This document shows positions 17,048 to 25,450 of a stretch of 48,708 bases of DNA, piece by piece. Below the pieces are notes generated by a model. It did not search any database, was not told the origin of the DNA, and saw nothing but the letters and a program-made list of their open reading frames with translations. Source of the DNA: Intrasporangium calvum (GTDB taxonomy: Bacteria > Actinomycetota > Actinomycetes > Actinomycetales > Dermatophilaceae); assembly GCF_028446585.1 (NCBI RefSeq), contig NZ_JAPFQL010000039.1, forward strand, positions 1-48,708, read 5' to 3'. The position numbers and the translations under genes are program-made. The number at the start of each line of letters is the position of its first letter. The first letter of the stretch is position 1.

Positions 17048-17665
17048 ATGTCGATACGAATGTTGCTGCCGTATGCCGCTGGGCTCGCCCTCACGGTCAC
17101 GCTCGCCGGGTGCGCGGCTGAGTCCGCGGCACCGCAGCCTGCGGGCACCGCGCCGGGCGCGCCGGCAGTGAGCCGGTCGGTGACGATCTCCGAGGCCACT
17201 GGCCCCACGCCCGCGCCTCCGACGAGCACCGCGCCGAACTTCCCCGCTGGTGTCCCGGTGGCCGCTCGCAAGCACACCAAGGCAGGCGCCGTCGCCTTCG
17301 TCAGGCACTACGTCGATCAGCTCAACGTCGCGTGGACGACTCCCGATCCAGAAGCGATCAGGGACCTGTGCGATGTCAGGGTCTCCAAAGCCTGTGCCGC
17401 CAACCTCAAGGACGCCGAGGCCTATAAGCGCGACGGACTGCGCTACTCGGGGACCCCTGCCCATACCAAATCAATCGCGCCACTCGGGGTGGAGCCCGAC
17501 CAGACGCATCGCATCTTGTGGACGGGCGTCCAGCTCAGGAACGACCTGGTGGATTCCAAGGAGAAGGTGATCCAGTCTTATCCGCGGGAGGAACTGAGAC
17601 TCGCGTTCTTCCTTCGCTGGACCGATTCCGGTTGGCTCATCCTTGATGAGCGGCTTGCATCATGA
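17048..17665 (+). CDS. Lipoprotein (DUF6318-like)
   Basis: Lipoprotein of 205 residues: signal peptide MSIRMLLPYAAGLALTVTLAGC with lipobox LAGC (Cys22), then an Ala/Pro/Thr-rich linker (about 23-75). The folded domain (about 80-205) includes AGAVAFVRHYVDQLNVAWTTPDPEAIRDLCD and LRYSGTPAHTKSIAPLG. It resembles DUF6318-type lipoproteins found in Micrococcales; function unknown. The P-Y-A-A-G-L-A of the signal peptide is encoded by a full 20-bp copy of the iterated repeat. AGGGGGA precedes the ATG. The stop overlaps the next ATG (ATGA). The second half is visibly less GC-rich than the neighbourhood. Confidence 0.75.
   Translation: MSIRMLLPYAAGLALTVTLAGCAAESAAPQPAGTAPGAPAVSRSVTISEATGPTPAPPTSTAPNFPAGVPVAARKHTKAGAVAFVRHYVDQLNVAWTTPDPEAIRDLCDVRVSKACAANLKDAEAYKRDGLRYSGTPAHTKSIAPLGVEPDQTHRILWTGVQLRNDLVDSKEKVIQSYPREELRLAFFLRWTDSGWLILDERLAS
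17068..17087 (+). repeat. iterated repeat, copy 5 (full 20-bp form)
   Basis: GCCGTATGCCGCTGGGCTCG, within the lipoprotein signal peptide, read P-Y-A-A-G-L-A. Confidence 0.88.
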
Positions 17666-18597
17666 GGCTGGCCCGTTGCTCAGCCATCGGGCTGCTCGGC
17701 GCGTTGACGCTTCTTCTTTCAAGCGCGCTCTACGCCTCGGCCGGAAGCATCGGCGGCAACGCACGAAAGAGCGGTGCCCTGGTGACATTGAACGGTTCAG
17801 ATCTTTCGCGCCTGAGCGCGGAGTATGCGCGGTTGATGCTCGAGCCGCAGCCGCACTGGAAGTACCGGCTCGGGCTCTCCCGGTGTGACTCCGACGGCGG
17901 GCCGGCGTTGAGCGGGCACTGCCTCGCCGCTGCGACGGCGGCCTGTGCCGGAAACAGCCCGGAACAGGGCCTGGGCCCGTTGTCGGACGTGTACCGGTGG
18001 TGGGTCGACGAGGACGGCGACCCGCTCCCGGCGGACGAGTGGCCGGCCGGCAGCAAGCCCTCCGGGAGCCTCGACCAGCAGCTGGTCGGCACGACGTGTC
18101 TACCCAACCGGGTCCCGGGGGTGAGCCCGGTCCCGACCGTCGAGATGATCATCGCGGCGTTCCACGAGACCAGGTGGGCCACCGCCGCCGTCAAGACCCA
18201 ACCCGAGGGCGACACGACGCTGGTCAACCTCGAGACGTTCTACCGACTCTCCTGGTCCCGTGAAGGGTTCGAGCCGGACGAGGTCGACACGGTCGACCCG
18301 GCCACGATGTACGGCTACCGGGTGCAGATCCGGCCCCGGCTGGTCGGCTACGTGTACGAGTTCGGCGACAGCGCGTCCTTCGGCCCGACCGACTCGCCCG
18401 GCGGGACCTACCCGCACGGCGAGGTGACCCACACCTACCGGGAACCGGGCCGCTACCGGGCGCGGGTGCTGGTCACGTTCGGCGCGCAGTTCCGGGTCAA
18501 CGGCGGACCGTGGATCGAGGTCCCGGACGAGGTCACCGTCGCGCAGCCAGCGACCACGGTCACCGTCAAGGAAGCCCGAGCAGTGCTCGTCCGCTGA
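17662..18597 (+). CDS. Exported protein with a PKD-like C-terminal domain
   Basis: Protein of 311 residues. The signal peptide (MRLARCSAIGLLGALTLLLSSALYASA, cleavage near 27) is followed by a Cys-containing central region (CDSDGGPALSGHCLAAATAACAG) and a C-terminal PKD-like segment YVYEFGDSASFGPTDSPGGTYPHGEVTHTYREPGRYRARVLVTFGA (about 235-280), in which FGD and HTYxxPGxYxA are the usual PKD marks. It is co-translated with the lipoprotein, so the pair probably works together at the cell surface. The first 150 bp are AT-richer than the rest. Homologues in Micrococcales often occur as such pairs, but no function is known to me. Confidence 0.72.
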   Translation: MRLARCSAIGLLGALTLLLSSALYASAGSIGGNARKSGALVTLNGSDLSRLSAEYARLMLEPQPHWKYRLGLSRCDSDGGPALSGHCLAAATAACAGNSPEQGLGPLSDVYRWWVDEDGDPLPADEWPAGSKPSGSLDQQLVGTTCLPNRVPGVSPVPTVEMIIAAFHETRWATAAVKTQPEGDTTLVNLETFYRLSWSREGFEPDEVDTVDPATMYGYRVQIRPRLVGYVYEFGDSASFGPTDSPGGTYPHGEVTHTYREPGRYRARVLVTFGAQFRVNGGPWIEVPDEVTVAQPATTVTVKEARAVLVR

Positions 18598-18619
18598 GCC
18601 ACCAGCCCGTTCCGGTGGC
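18598..18619. terminator. short hairpin between convergent genes
   Basis: GCCACC (18598-18603) and GGTGGC (18614-18619) with a 10-nt loop begin directly after the stop at 18597, in the 38-bp convergent gap. It could serve both strands. The stem is only 6 bp. Confidence 0.4.
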
Positions 18620-18635
18620 ACGGATCACCGGACGC

Positions 18636-19769
18636 TCAGCGGATCCCCAGCCGGTCGAGACCGTCTGCGAGCCGGGCCACCGTGCCGTCGATGTCCGCGA
18701 GCTTGTCGAGGCCGAAGAGTCCCAGCCGGAACGTCGAGTAGCCGGCCGGCTCGTCGCACTGGAGCGGCACCCCGGCTGCGGCCTGGATACCGACCTCCCG
18801 GAACCGGGCGGTGGACTGGAGCGCCGGGTCGTCGGTGTGGACCACGACCACCCCGGGGGACTCGAAGCCCGGTGCGGCCACGGAGGCGAAGCCCCGCTCC
18901 GCCAGGAGCGCCCGGACCCGCGTGCCGAGCTCGACCTGCGCCGCCCGCACGTCTTCGAGCCCCCGGTCGTGGGTCTCGCGCATGATCACCGTGTTGTGCG
19001 CGAGACCGTCCGTGGGCATGGTCGCGTGGTAGGTGGCGCGTCCCTCGACATACGCATCGGCCACCCCGAGCCACGTCCGCAGGTTTGCCGCAAAGCTCGT
19101 CGAGACGGATCCCTCGACCGCTGCCCTGCCCCGCTCGCCGAGCATGACGTAGCCCGCACACGGCGTGCCGCTCCAGCCCTTCTGCGGGGCGCTGATCAGG
19201 ACGTCGACGTCGAGCGCCTCCATGTCGACCCACATCGCACCGGAAGCGATGCAGTCGAGGACGAGCAGGCCACCCACTTCGTGGGTCGCCGCCGCGAGCG
19301 CCGAGACGTAGGAGTCGGGCAGCAGGATGCCGGAGGCGGTCTCGACGTGGGCGGCGAAGACGACCTCGGGCCGTTCGCGCCGGATCGTGTCGACGACCTC
19401 CTCGATCGGGGCGGGTGACCACGCGGCGTCCACCGCGTCGCTGGAGGGCCGCGCCTTGCAGACCGTCACGTCACTCGGGATCGACCCGGCCTCGAAGATC
19501 TGCGACCAGCGATACGAGAAGAACCCGTTGCGCACGACCAGGGCACGCCGCCCGGTGGCGAGCTGGCGGGCCACGGCCTCCATCGCATACGTCCCCCCGC
19601 CGGGGACGACGGCGACGGCGTTCGCGCGGTACGTCGCCCGCAGGAGCCCCAGGAGTTCCTGCATGACGTCGATGAACCGTCGGGACATGTGGTTCAGGGA
19701 CCGGTCGGTGAAGACCACCGAGTACTCAAGGAGGCCGTCGGGGTCCACGTCTGCACGGGGAAGATCCAT
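18636..19769 (-). CDS. Class V aminotransferase (alanine-glyoxylate / serine-pyruvate type)
   Basis: PLP-dependent fold-type I aminotransferase of 377 residues. PLP binding is shown by VVPGGGTYAMEAVARQL (about 54-70), DCIASGAMWVDMEALDVDVLISAPQKGWSGTPCAGYVML (the Lys of APQKGW forms the Schiff base, about 205) and the C-terminal YSTFRLGLFGLDKLADID. The nearest families are alanine-glyoxylate and 2-aminoethylphosphonate aminotransferases. TAAGTT lies 6 nt before the ATG at 19769. It reads in the same direction as the nonulosonate operon, 53 bp behind legC, but has its own promoter signal. A role in that pathway is possible but unsupported. Confidence 0.85.
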   Translation of the reverse strand: MDLPRADVDPDGLLEYSVVFTDRSLNHMSRRFIDVMQELLGLLRATYRANAVAVVPGGGTYAMEAVARQLATGRRALVVRNGFFSYRWSQIFEAGSIPSDVTVCKARPSSDAVDAAWSPAPIEEVVDTIRRERPEVVFAAHVETASGILLPDSYVSALAAATHEVGGLLVLDCIASGAMWVDMEALDVDVLISAPQKGWSGTPCAGYVMLGERGRAAVEGSVSTSFAANLRTWLGVADAYVEGRATYHATMPTDGLAHNTVIMRETHDRGLEDVRAAQVELGTRVRALLAERGFASVAAPGFESPGVVVVHTDDPALQSTARFREVGIQAAAGVPLQCDEPAGYSTFRLGLFGLDKLADIDGTVARLADGLDRLGIR

Positions 19770-19775
19770 GCGAAC

Positions 19776-19781
19776 AACTTA
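19776..19781 (-). promoter_or_regulatory. -10 hexamer of a leaderless promoter for the class V aminotransferase
   Basis: TAAGTT on the minus strand with 6 nt to the ATG at 19769. Confidence 0.5.
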
Positions 19782-19822
19782 CGGTCCCGACAGGAACCGC
19801 GAGCCAGGTGGTCGCCTTTCGG

Positions 19823-21025
19823 TCACCCGAAGAAGCTGCGCACCGCCTCGACCACGCGAGCCTGGTCGCGGTCGGTCAGGTCCGTCGAGCAGGGCAGGGA
19901 CAGGCCGCGCTCGAAGAACCCGTCCCCGACGGCACCGCCGAGAACCGGCGCGCCGGCGAACGGCGGTTGCGCATGCAGCGGCCGCCACAGCGCCCGGGCC
20001 CCCACGCCATGCCGGCCGAGGTGGGCGAGCAGCTCGTCCCGTCCGCGCCCGTCGGCCGCGGACACCATGACCGAGTAGAGCCAGTACGTCGCGTCGAAGC
20101 CGGCGACCCGTGGCGGGAGATCGAGCGGCAGGTCCGCGAAGGCCTCGTCGTAGCGCTCCGCGATCCGCTGCTTCGCCGCAACGAACTCGTCCAGCCGCTC
20201 GAGCTGAGCCAGCCCGAGCCCGGCGGCAATGTTGGTCAGGCGGTAGTTGTAGCCGACCTCGTCGTGGAGGTAGCCGATGTCCGGCACCTTGGCCTGGGTC
20301 GTCAGGTGGCGGGCCCGCTCGGCCAGTTCGTCGTCATCGGTGACGATCATGCCGCCGCCGCCGGTGGTCGCGATCTTGTTGCCGTTGAAGGAGAAGCAGC
20401 CGACGCGGCCGACGGTGCCCGTGTGCTTGCCAGCGAACCGCCCAGCGGACCACCCAGCACCCAGGGACTCAGCGGCGTCCTCGAGGATCGCGATGCCGTG
20501 ACGTTCGCACGCGTCCACGATCGGCTCGATGTCGGCCGGCTGGCCGAGCACGTGGACGACCTCGACGACCTTCGGCAGCGCCTCACCGGCCGCCGCGCGC
20601 CGGTCGAGCTCCGCGGCCACGAGCGCGGGGTCGAGGTTCCAGGTCTGCGTCTCCGAGTCGACGAAGACCGGCCGCGCCCCGAGGTAGGCGATCGGGTTGA
20701 CCGATCCGACGAAGGTGAAGTCGGAGCAGAGGACGTCGTCCTCACGCTCGACGCCGAGCAGGATGAGACCGATGTGGATCGCCGCCGTCCCGGTGGCGCA
20801 GGCGATGGCGTGGCGAGCGCCGACCCGGTGCGCGAAGCGGTCCTCGAACTCGGAGACGAACGGGCCGACGGACGAGACGTAGCCCGACTCGACGGCCTCG
20901 ACGACATAGTGCCGCTCCAGGTCCCCGATGTTGGGCACCGCGAGCGGGATCGTCCCGACCTTGCCGTGGGATCCGGGGGCGTGCGCCTCGCGCTCCGAGC
21001 CTCCTGCGGCCAGGCGGTCGCTCAT
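19823..21025 (-). CDS. legC: LegC-type DegT/DnrJ/EryC1 aminotransferase (NDP-4-keto-sugar aminotransferase)
   Basis: PLP sugar aminotransferase of 400 residues. In legionaminic acid synthesis it aminates C4 of the NDP-4-keto-6-deoxy-GlcNAc made by LegB. Markers: IPLAVPNIGDLERHYVVEAVESGYVSSVGPFVSEFE (N-terminal DegT motif), ACATGTAAIHIGL, DAAESLGA, and FSFNGNKIATTGGGGMIVT with the PLP Lys in NGNK (about 195). The C-terminus has WRPLHAQPPF and GLSLPCSTDLT, as in LegC and PseC relatives. The chosen ATG (21025) overlaps the legB stop (ATGA). It is the last gene of the leftward nonulosonate operon. Confidence 0.9.
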   Translation of the reverse strand: MSDRLAAGGSEREAHAPGSHGKVGTIPLAVPNIGDLERHYVVEAVESGYVSSVGPFVSEFEDRFAHRVGARHAIACATGTAAIHIGLILLGVEREDDVLCSDFTFVGSVNPIAYLGARPVFVDSETQTWNLDPALVAAELDRRAAAGEALPKVVEVVHVLGQPADIEPIVDACERHGIAILEDAAESLGAGWSAGRFAGKHTGTVGRVGCFSFNGNKIATTGGGGMIVTDDDELAERARHLTTQAKVPDIGYLHDEVGYNYRLTNIAAGLGLAQLERLDEFVAAKQRIAERYDEAFADLPLDLPPRVAGFDATYWLYSVMVSAADGRGRDELLAHLGRHGVGARALWRPLHAQPPFAGAPVLGGAVGDGFFERGLSLPCSTDLTDRDQARVVEAVRSFFG

Positions 21026-22077
21026 CGGTGGTACCGCGCAGCCGTCTCGGGGTCGACGCGGGGGCGCAGCCACTCTGCGGTCAGGCCCAGCCCCTCCTCG
21101 AGGGACACCGTCGGCGCCCAGCCGAGGACCTCGTTGGCACGGGTCGGGTCGGACAGCAGGATCTGCACCTCCGATCCCTCCGGGCGCAGTCGCGCCGACT
21201 CGGTGACGATCTCGGCAGTGCTGCCGGTGACGGTGCGGCACAGCTCGACGACCTCGCCGACCGACACGGTGCGTCCGGTGCCGAGCTGGATCGTCGTGCC
21301 GGGGGCCACGTCGGAGAGCGCGGCCCGGACGAAGCCGTCGGCCGTGTCGGTGACGAAGGTGAAGTCCCGCTTCGGCGTCAGGTCACCGAGCCGGACCTGC
21401 TCGGCCCCGGCGAGCAGCTGGGACAGCACGGTCGGGATGACGGCCCGGGCCGACTGCCGGGGCCCGAAGGTGTTGAAGGGCCGCAGCGTCATGACCGGGG
21501 TCTCGAAGGACAGCGCGTAGGACTCGCACATCTTGTCCGCGGAGATCTTGGTCGCGGAGTAGGGCGACTGCCCACGCAGCGGGTGGTGCTCGGTGATCGG
21601 CACCTCCTCGGGCGTGCCGTAGACCTCCGACGTGGAGGTGTTGACGAGCCGGGGCGTGCCGTGCCGGCGCACCGCCTCCAGCACGTTGAGCGTCCCGATG
21701 ACGTTGGTCTCGACGTAGGACCGCGGCGCGACGTAGGAGAAGGGGATCGCGATGAGCGCCGCGAGGTGGAGCACGACGTCGACCCCCTCGACGGACGCGG
21801 CCACGTGCTCGGGGTCCCGGATGTCACCGAGCACGACCTCGGCCTGCCCGTCGCGCAGGGCCTGCTGGAAGCTCGCGGACTCGTCGAGCCAGCCGAGCGA
21901 CCCGTTGGAGTTGTAGAGGCAGAACGCCTTGACGCGCGCGCCGTCGGCGATGAGGCGCTCGACGGTGTGGCTGCCGATGAAACCGTCGGAGCCGGTCACC
22001 AGGACCGTCCGGCCCGCGATGGAGCCTGCCATGGGACGAGGTCGAAGGTCGGGGGCGGAGGCGGGGTTCGTTGTCAC
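21022..22077 (-). CDS. legB: LegB-type NAD-dependent NDP-GlcNAc 4,6-dehydratase
   Basis: Extended SDR enzyme of 351 residues that converts NDP-GlcNAc to the 4-keto-6-deoxy sugar. Visible are VLVTGSDGFIGSHTVERLIADGARVKAF (Rossmann loop), VVLHLAALIAIPFSYVAPRSYVETNVIGTLNVLEA, STSEVYGTPEEVPITEHHP, and SPYSATKISADKMCESYA with the YxxxK catalytic pair. It matches LegB from Campylobacter-type clusters in having IPFSYVAP and the short C-terminus. The start was set at GTG 22077, preceded by AAAAGG; the frame stays open to 22125, but that stretch is an iterated-repeat copy and not conserved protein. The stop overlaps the legC ATG. Confidence 0.88.
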   Translation of the reverse strand: MTTNPASAPDLRPRPMAGSIAGRTVLVTGSDGFIGSHTVERLIADGARVKAFCLYNSNGSLGWLDESASFQQALRDGQAEVVLGDIRDPEHVAASVEGVDVVLHLAALIAIPFSYVAPRSYVETNVIGTLNVLEAVRRHGTPRLVNTSTSEVYGTPEEVPITEHHPLRGQSPYSATKISADKMCESYALSFETPVMTLRPFNTFGPRQSARAVIPTVLSQLLAGAEQVRLGDLTPKRDFTFVTDTADGFVRAALSDVAPGTTIQLGTGRTVSVGEVVELCRTVTGSTAEIVTESARLRPEGSEVQILLSDPTRANEVLGWAPTVSLEEGLGLTAEWLRPRVDPETAARYHR

Positions 22078-22104
22078 TGCTGCCTTTTCGTTGGGGTCAT
22101 CGAT

Positions 22105-22123
22105 GCCGTATGCCGCTGGGCTC
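22105..22123 (+). repeat. iterated repeat, copy 6 (19 of 20 bp)
   Basis: Intergenic between ptmE and legB; only the last base differs from the full form. Confidence 0.88.
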
Positions 22124-22131
22124 ACCGCCGC

Positions 22132-23199
22132 TCAGGCGTGCCCTTTGGCGCGGGCCAGGTCGGTCGGGGTGCCGACGTCGATCCAGTCGCTGCCGATCGG
22201 CCACGCCGTCACGACCTCGCGCTTCTCGAGGCAGGCCTCGACGAGGTCGGGCATGCCGCTGGGCCGCCCGTCGGGCACCCAGGCCAGCGCGCGAGGTTCG
22301 ACGGCGTAGACGGCCGCATTGATGTCGAGCGAGATGGTCGGCTTCTCGGAGACGCCCGTGACCCGCCCGGACTCGCTCTCGACGACGCCGAAGGGGACCT
22401 CGTGCTGGTAGCTGCGAGTCGCCATGGTGACGGTGGCACCCGTGCCGCGATGGGTGCGCAGGAGGTCACCGGCGTCGAACTGGACCATGAGGTCGCCGTT
22501 CATGACGAGCACCGGGTGGGCGAGGTCCGGACGTTCGGCGCGCAGCAGCGACAGGGAGCCGGCCGTCCCGAGCGGCCGGTCGGCCTCCTCGCGGAGATAC
22601 CGCACCGAGCAGCCGAGCCGGGAGCCGTCGCCGAGGTGCTCCTCGATCTGGTCGGCGAGGTAGTTCACGCTGACGTGGATGTCGCGGATGCCGTCACCGA
22701 CGAGGCCCAGGATGATCCACTCGATGATCGACCGGCCGGCGACGGTCATCAGTGGCTTCGGGGTGTGCCGGGTGAGGTCGCCGAGGCGCGACCCGCGTCC
22801 ACCGGCCATGATCACGGCGACGTTCGGCAGCGGCTTGGCCCCGACGACGTCGGACAGCGTGTGCAGGCCCACCAGGGTGGCGTCCTCGGCGATCTCGGGG
22901 ACTGCGGAGACGTGCAGGGCCGTGAGCAGGTCGACGACCAGGGCGCGCGGGGACCCGGCGGCCACGGTGTGGGGCGAGGTCGTCGCGTGGTCGAGGGCCC
23001 GGTCCTCGAGGCTGCGCCCGCGCAGGATGGCTCGGCGGAGGTCCCCGTCGGTGAGCAGCCCGGCGAGCCGCCCACCCTCGTCGACGAGCAGGCAGACGCG
23101 GGTGCCGCTCCGGTCGATGACGAGAAGGGCGTCGCGCAGCGTCGCCGAGGTCGGTGCGATCGACCGCTGCAGCTCGTCGGACAGCGACGTTCGGCTCAC
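22132..23199 (-). CDS. ptmE: PtmE-like sugar-1-phosphate nucleotidyltransferase with CBS pair
   Basis: Protein of 355 residues. Residues about 1-115 are two CBS motifs (LLVIDRSGTRVCLLVDEGGRLAGLLTDGDLRRAIL, then ALHVSAVPEIAEDATLVGLHTLSDV), which bind adenosyl ligands. Residues about 120-350 are a nucleotidyltransferase: VAVIMAGGRGSRLGDLTRHTPKPLMTVAGRSIIEW, HVSVNYLADQIEEHLGDG and MNGDLMVQFDAGDLL. This CBS-plus-NTase architecture is that of PtmE, which makes GDP-glucosamine in the Campylobacter legionaminic pathway. It therefore implies a GDP-linked route here. GTG start; its stop is 55 bp before legB, and the gap holds an iterated-repeat copy. The start overlaps the legG stop. Confidence 0.87.
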   Translation of the reverse strand: MSRTSLSDELQRSIAPTSATLRDALLVIDRSGTRVCLLVDEGGRLAGLLTDGDLRRAILRGRSLEDRALDHATTSPHTVAAGSPRALVVDLLTALHVSAVPEIAEDATLVGLHTLSDVVGAKPLPNVAVIMAGGRGSRLGDLTRHTPKPLMTVAGRSIIEWIILGLVGDGIRDIHVSVNYLADQIEEHLGDGSRLGCSVRYLREEADRPLGTAGSLSLLRAERPDLAHPVLVMNGDLMVQFDAGDLLRTHRGTGATVTMATRSYQHEVPFGVVESESGRVTGVSEKPTISLDINAAVYAVEPRALAWVPDGRPSGMPDLVEACLEKREVVTAWPIGSDWIDVGTPTDLARAKGHA

Positions 23200-24413
23200 G
23201 GCTCCACCTCCTCGCGTCTGGTTCCTTCGGGGGCTCCCTCGTCACGCCGGCGCTCGTCAGGGGCGTCCACGAACGACTTGACCCGACCGGATTCCCCCGC
23301 CCTGCGCACGATATCGAGGATTCGCCTGCTCGCGTCCCCACTGCCATAGGGGTTGACCACCGCGCGGGCGCGGGCCTGGGACTCAGGTGACAGCGCCGAC
23401 CGGACGGCTTGCTCGACGCAGGCCCGCCCCTCATCGGCATGGATCACGTTGTCGCCCCGCAGCCGGCCGCGCTGGCGCTCGCCCACGTCGACCGCGGGCA
23501 GGTGCACGGTGGCGGCCTCGATGACACCGGACGACGAGTTGCCGACGATGACGTCGACGGCAGCCAGGACGGAGGGGTACTGCGCCCCGATCGCGTCGAC
23601 GAAGCGGAAGCGCGGCTCGCGCGCCGCGAGTCCGGACAGCGCGGCGATGATCTCGTCCCTGCCCTCGTCCATGCCGGGGTGCGTCCCGATGACGGTGCCG
23701 CACACCGCGAGGGTGGCCTCGGCCGCCGCGACCGCCCAGTCACCGACCGGCGCGTCGGCGTGGGCGGTCGGTGGGTGGTAGGTGAACAGCGCCACCGGGC
23801 GCTGGACGTGATCGAGGCCGAGCAGCTGGGCCAGCGCGGCGTCGTCGATGGGGGCCGCCTCGGCCAGCCGGTCGAGTCCCGGAGCGCCGGTCACGTGGAT
23901 CCTCGACTCCGGCTCACCCATCTGCGTCAGGCGCTGGGCCGCATCGGGTGAGGCGACGCAGTGCTCGTCGCCGAGCTTGGTGACGGCGTGCCGGATCCGC
24001 TCGTCGACCGCTCCCTCAGTGACCTCGCCGCCGTGCAGATGCACGATCGGCACCCCGAGCAGGAAGGCGGGCGGCACGACGTAGAGCAGCTCCCAGCGGT
24101 CACCCAGCACGACGAGGGAGTCGGCGCCGATCTCGGCGAGGACGCGCCCGGCCGCCGCCGAGAGCACCGCTCCCTGCTCCAACTGCGCTGCCGTCGTCAT
24201 CTCCCCCATCGGCTCGGCCAGCGCATGGACCGCCGCGGCCGCGCGGGCCATTGGTGGCACGGCCTGGCGCAGCTCGTCCGCGGCGTACATGACCCCGGTG
24301 AGCAGGTGAAGGTCCACGTCCGGCGCCTCTGCCAGGACGCTGATGACCGGTGAGAGCGGACCGAGATCGGCTCGTGTGCCGACGAACACGGCCACCGTGC
24401 GCGGATCCGCCAT
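23196..24413 (-). CDS. legG: LegG/NeuC-type hydrolysing NDP-sugar 2-epimerase
   Basis: GT-B-fold epimerase of 405 residues that inverts C2 and releases the nucleotide, giving the free 2,4-diacetamido-mannose-type sugar used by LegI. Markers: VAVFVGTRADLGPLSPVI (the GTRAD-type N-terminus), SLVVLGDRWELLYVVPPAFLLGVPIVHLHGGEVTEGAVDERIRHAVTKL (His and Glu active-site residues), and VIVGNSSSGVIEAATVHLPAVDVGERQRGRLRGDNVI near the C-terminus. The last 35 residues are charged and probably disordered. ATG 24413 was chosen; a GTG directly before it is also possible. Both ends overlap neighbouring genes. Confidence 0.9.
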   Translation of the reverse strand: MADPRTVAVFVGTRADLGPLSPVISVLAEAPDVDLHLLTGVMYAADELRQAVPPMARAAAAVHALAEPMGEMTTAAQLEQGAVLSAAAGRVLAEIGADSLVVLGDRWELLYVVPPAFLLGVPIVHLHGGEVTEGAVDERIRHAVTKLGDEHCVASPDAAQRLTQMGEPESRIHVTGAPGLDRLAEAAPIDDAALAQLLGLDHVQRPVALFTYHPPTAHADAPVGDWAVAAAEATLAVCGTVIGTHPGMDEGRDEIIAALSGLAAREPRFRFVDAIGAQYPSVLAAVDVIVGNSSSGVIEAATVHLPAVDVGERQRGRLRGDNVIHADEGRACVEQAVRSALSPESQARARAVVNPYGSGDASRRILDIVRRAGESGRVKSFVDAPDERRRDEGAPEGTRREEVEP

Positions 24414-25450
24414 CACTCGCCCAGGTCCGCGTGGGTGATCGGCGCGCCGGCCGGTATGTCCGCCGCCACGACGAGCCCGCGCAGGTCGACGGCCGGGCTG
24501 ACCCCGCCCTCGGGTCGCAGCAGCAGGAGGTGCTCGCCCCTGAGCACCGTGCCGGCGGGGAGGTCGACGGCGGCGTGCCAGGACCGGCGCACCAGCGTCG
24601 CGTTCTCCTCCTCGGAAGGCATCCGCCGCTTGACTCCGTCACCGAGAGCCCGGGCCAGCGCCTTGGTGGCCCGGACGTACTCGGTGAGCTCGGCGGGCTC
24701 GAGGCTCGCGAGGTGATCCGGTCCGGGAAGGGTGCGGTCGGCGGTGAAGTGCTTCTCGAGGATCGGCGCACCGAGGGCCACCGCACCGAGGGCCGTCGTC
24801 AGGCCCGGGGTGTGGTCCGACCAGCCGACCGGGAGGCCGTGCGCCGACGCCAGAGCTGGGATGGCCCGCAGGTTGCACTCCTCGACGGGGGCCGGATACG
24901 CCGAGACGCAGTGGAAGAGCACGAGGCCCGGGGCGTCCCGACAGGCGTCGACGGCCATGGCCACCTCGGCCGCGGACCCCATCCCGGTCGAGACGAGGAG
25001 CGTCACCCCGAGCTGCGAGAGGGCTCGCAGGTAAGGGAGATTGGTCAGCTCACCGGAGCTCACCTTGAGGGCCGGTAGCCCGAGCCCGACGAGCATCTCG
25101 GCGCTGTCGAGGTCGAACGGCGTCGAGAGGAAGGTGATGCCGGCGTCGTTCGCGTGGTCGCGCAGCTCGGCCCAGGCGGTCAGCGGGAGCGTGAGCGACT
25201 CGAGCAGCGACCGCTGGTCGGAGCTGCCGCCACGGTCGCGCTGGTAGGGCGTCGTCGCCGCCGACGAGGACACGAGCTTGTCGGGTGAGAACGTCTGGAA
25301 CTTCACCGCGTCAGCACGGGAGGCAGCGGCGAGGTCGACGAGGCGATGGGCCAGGTCCACGTCGCCGTTGTGGTTGACGCCCGCCTCGGCGATGACATGG
25401 ACCTCGCCCTCCGTCGGGATGACGGTTCCCGCGATGCTCACCGTGCTCAT
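24413..25450 (-). CDS. legI: LegI/NeuB-type nonulosonate synthase
   Basis: Protein of 345 residues that condenses phosphoenolpyruvate with the six-carbon sugar to make the nine-carbon nonulosonic acid. The NeuB TIM barrel is shown by VHVIAEAGVNHNGDVDLAHRLVDLAAASRADAVKFQTF near the start, FLSTPFDLDSAEMLVGLGLPALKVSSGELTNLPYL, LFHCVSAYPAP and GWSDHTPGLTTALGAVALGAPILEKHFT. The C-terminal antifreeze-like SAF domain (about 280-345) begins SWHAAVDLPAG and ends VAADIPAGAPITHADLG. It is the defining enzyme of the locus. Telling legionaminate from sialate rests on the neighbouring LegB/LegC/PtmE genes. It overlaps both neighbours by about 4 nt. Confidence 0.93.
   Translation of the reverse strand: MSTVSIAGTVIPTEGEVHVIAEAGVNHNGDVDLAHRLVDLAAASRADAVKFQTFSPDKLVSSSAATTPYQRDRGGSSDQRSLLESLTLPLTAWAELRDHANDAGITFLSTPFDLDSAEMLVGLGLPALKVSSGELTNLPYLRALSQLGVTLLVSTGMGSAAEVAMAVDACRDAPGLVLFHCVSAYPAPVEECNLRAIPALASAHGLPVGWSDHTPGLTTALGAVALGAPILEKHFTADRTLPGPDHLASLEPAELTEYVRATKALARALGDGVKRRMPSEEENATLVRRSWHAAVDLPAGTVLRGEHLLLLRPEGGVSPAVDLRGLVVAADIPAGAPITHADLGE

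Noticed and set aside
18636-19769. Class V aminotransferase as a nonulosonate pathway gene
   Set aside because: It has its own promoter signal, is not coupled to legC, and no step of the pathway lacks an aminotransferase.
22078-22125. legB start at GTG 22125
   Set aside because: The added residues are encoded by an iterated-repeat copy; the GTG at 22077 has AAAAGG before it and is closer to the Rossmann motif.
22251-22266. Near-copy GCATGCCGCTGGGCCG in ptmE
   Set aside because: The first bases of the core differ (GCATG instead of GTATG); GC-rich enough to be chance or codon-driven.
21028-23349. Plus-strand open frame of 773 codons
   Set aside because: It runs antisense across legB and ptmE, both with full family motifs; no recognisable domain.
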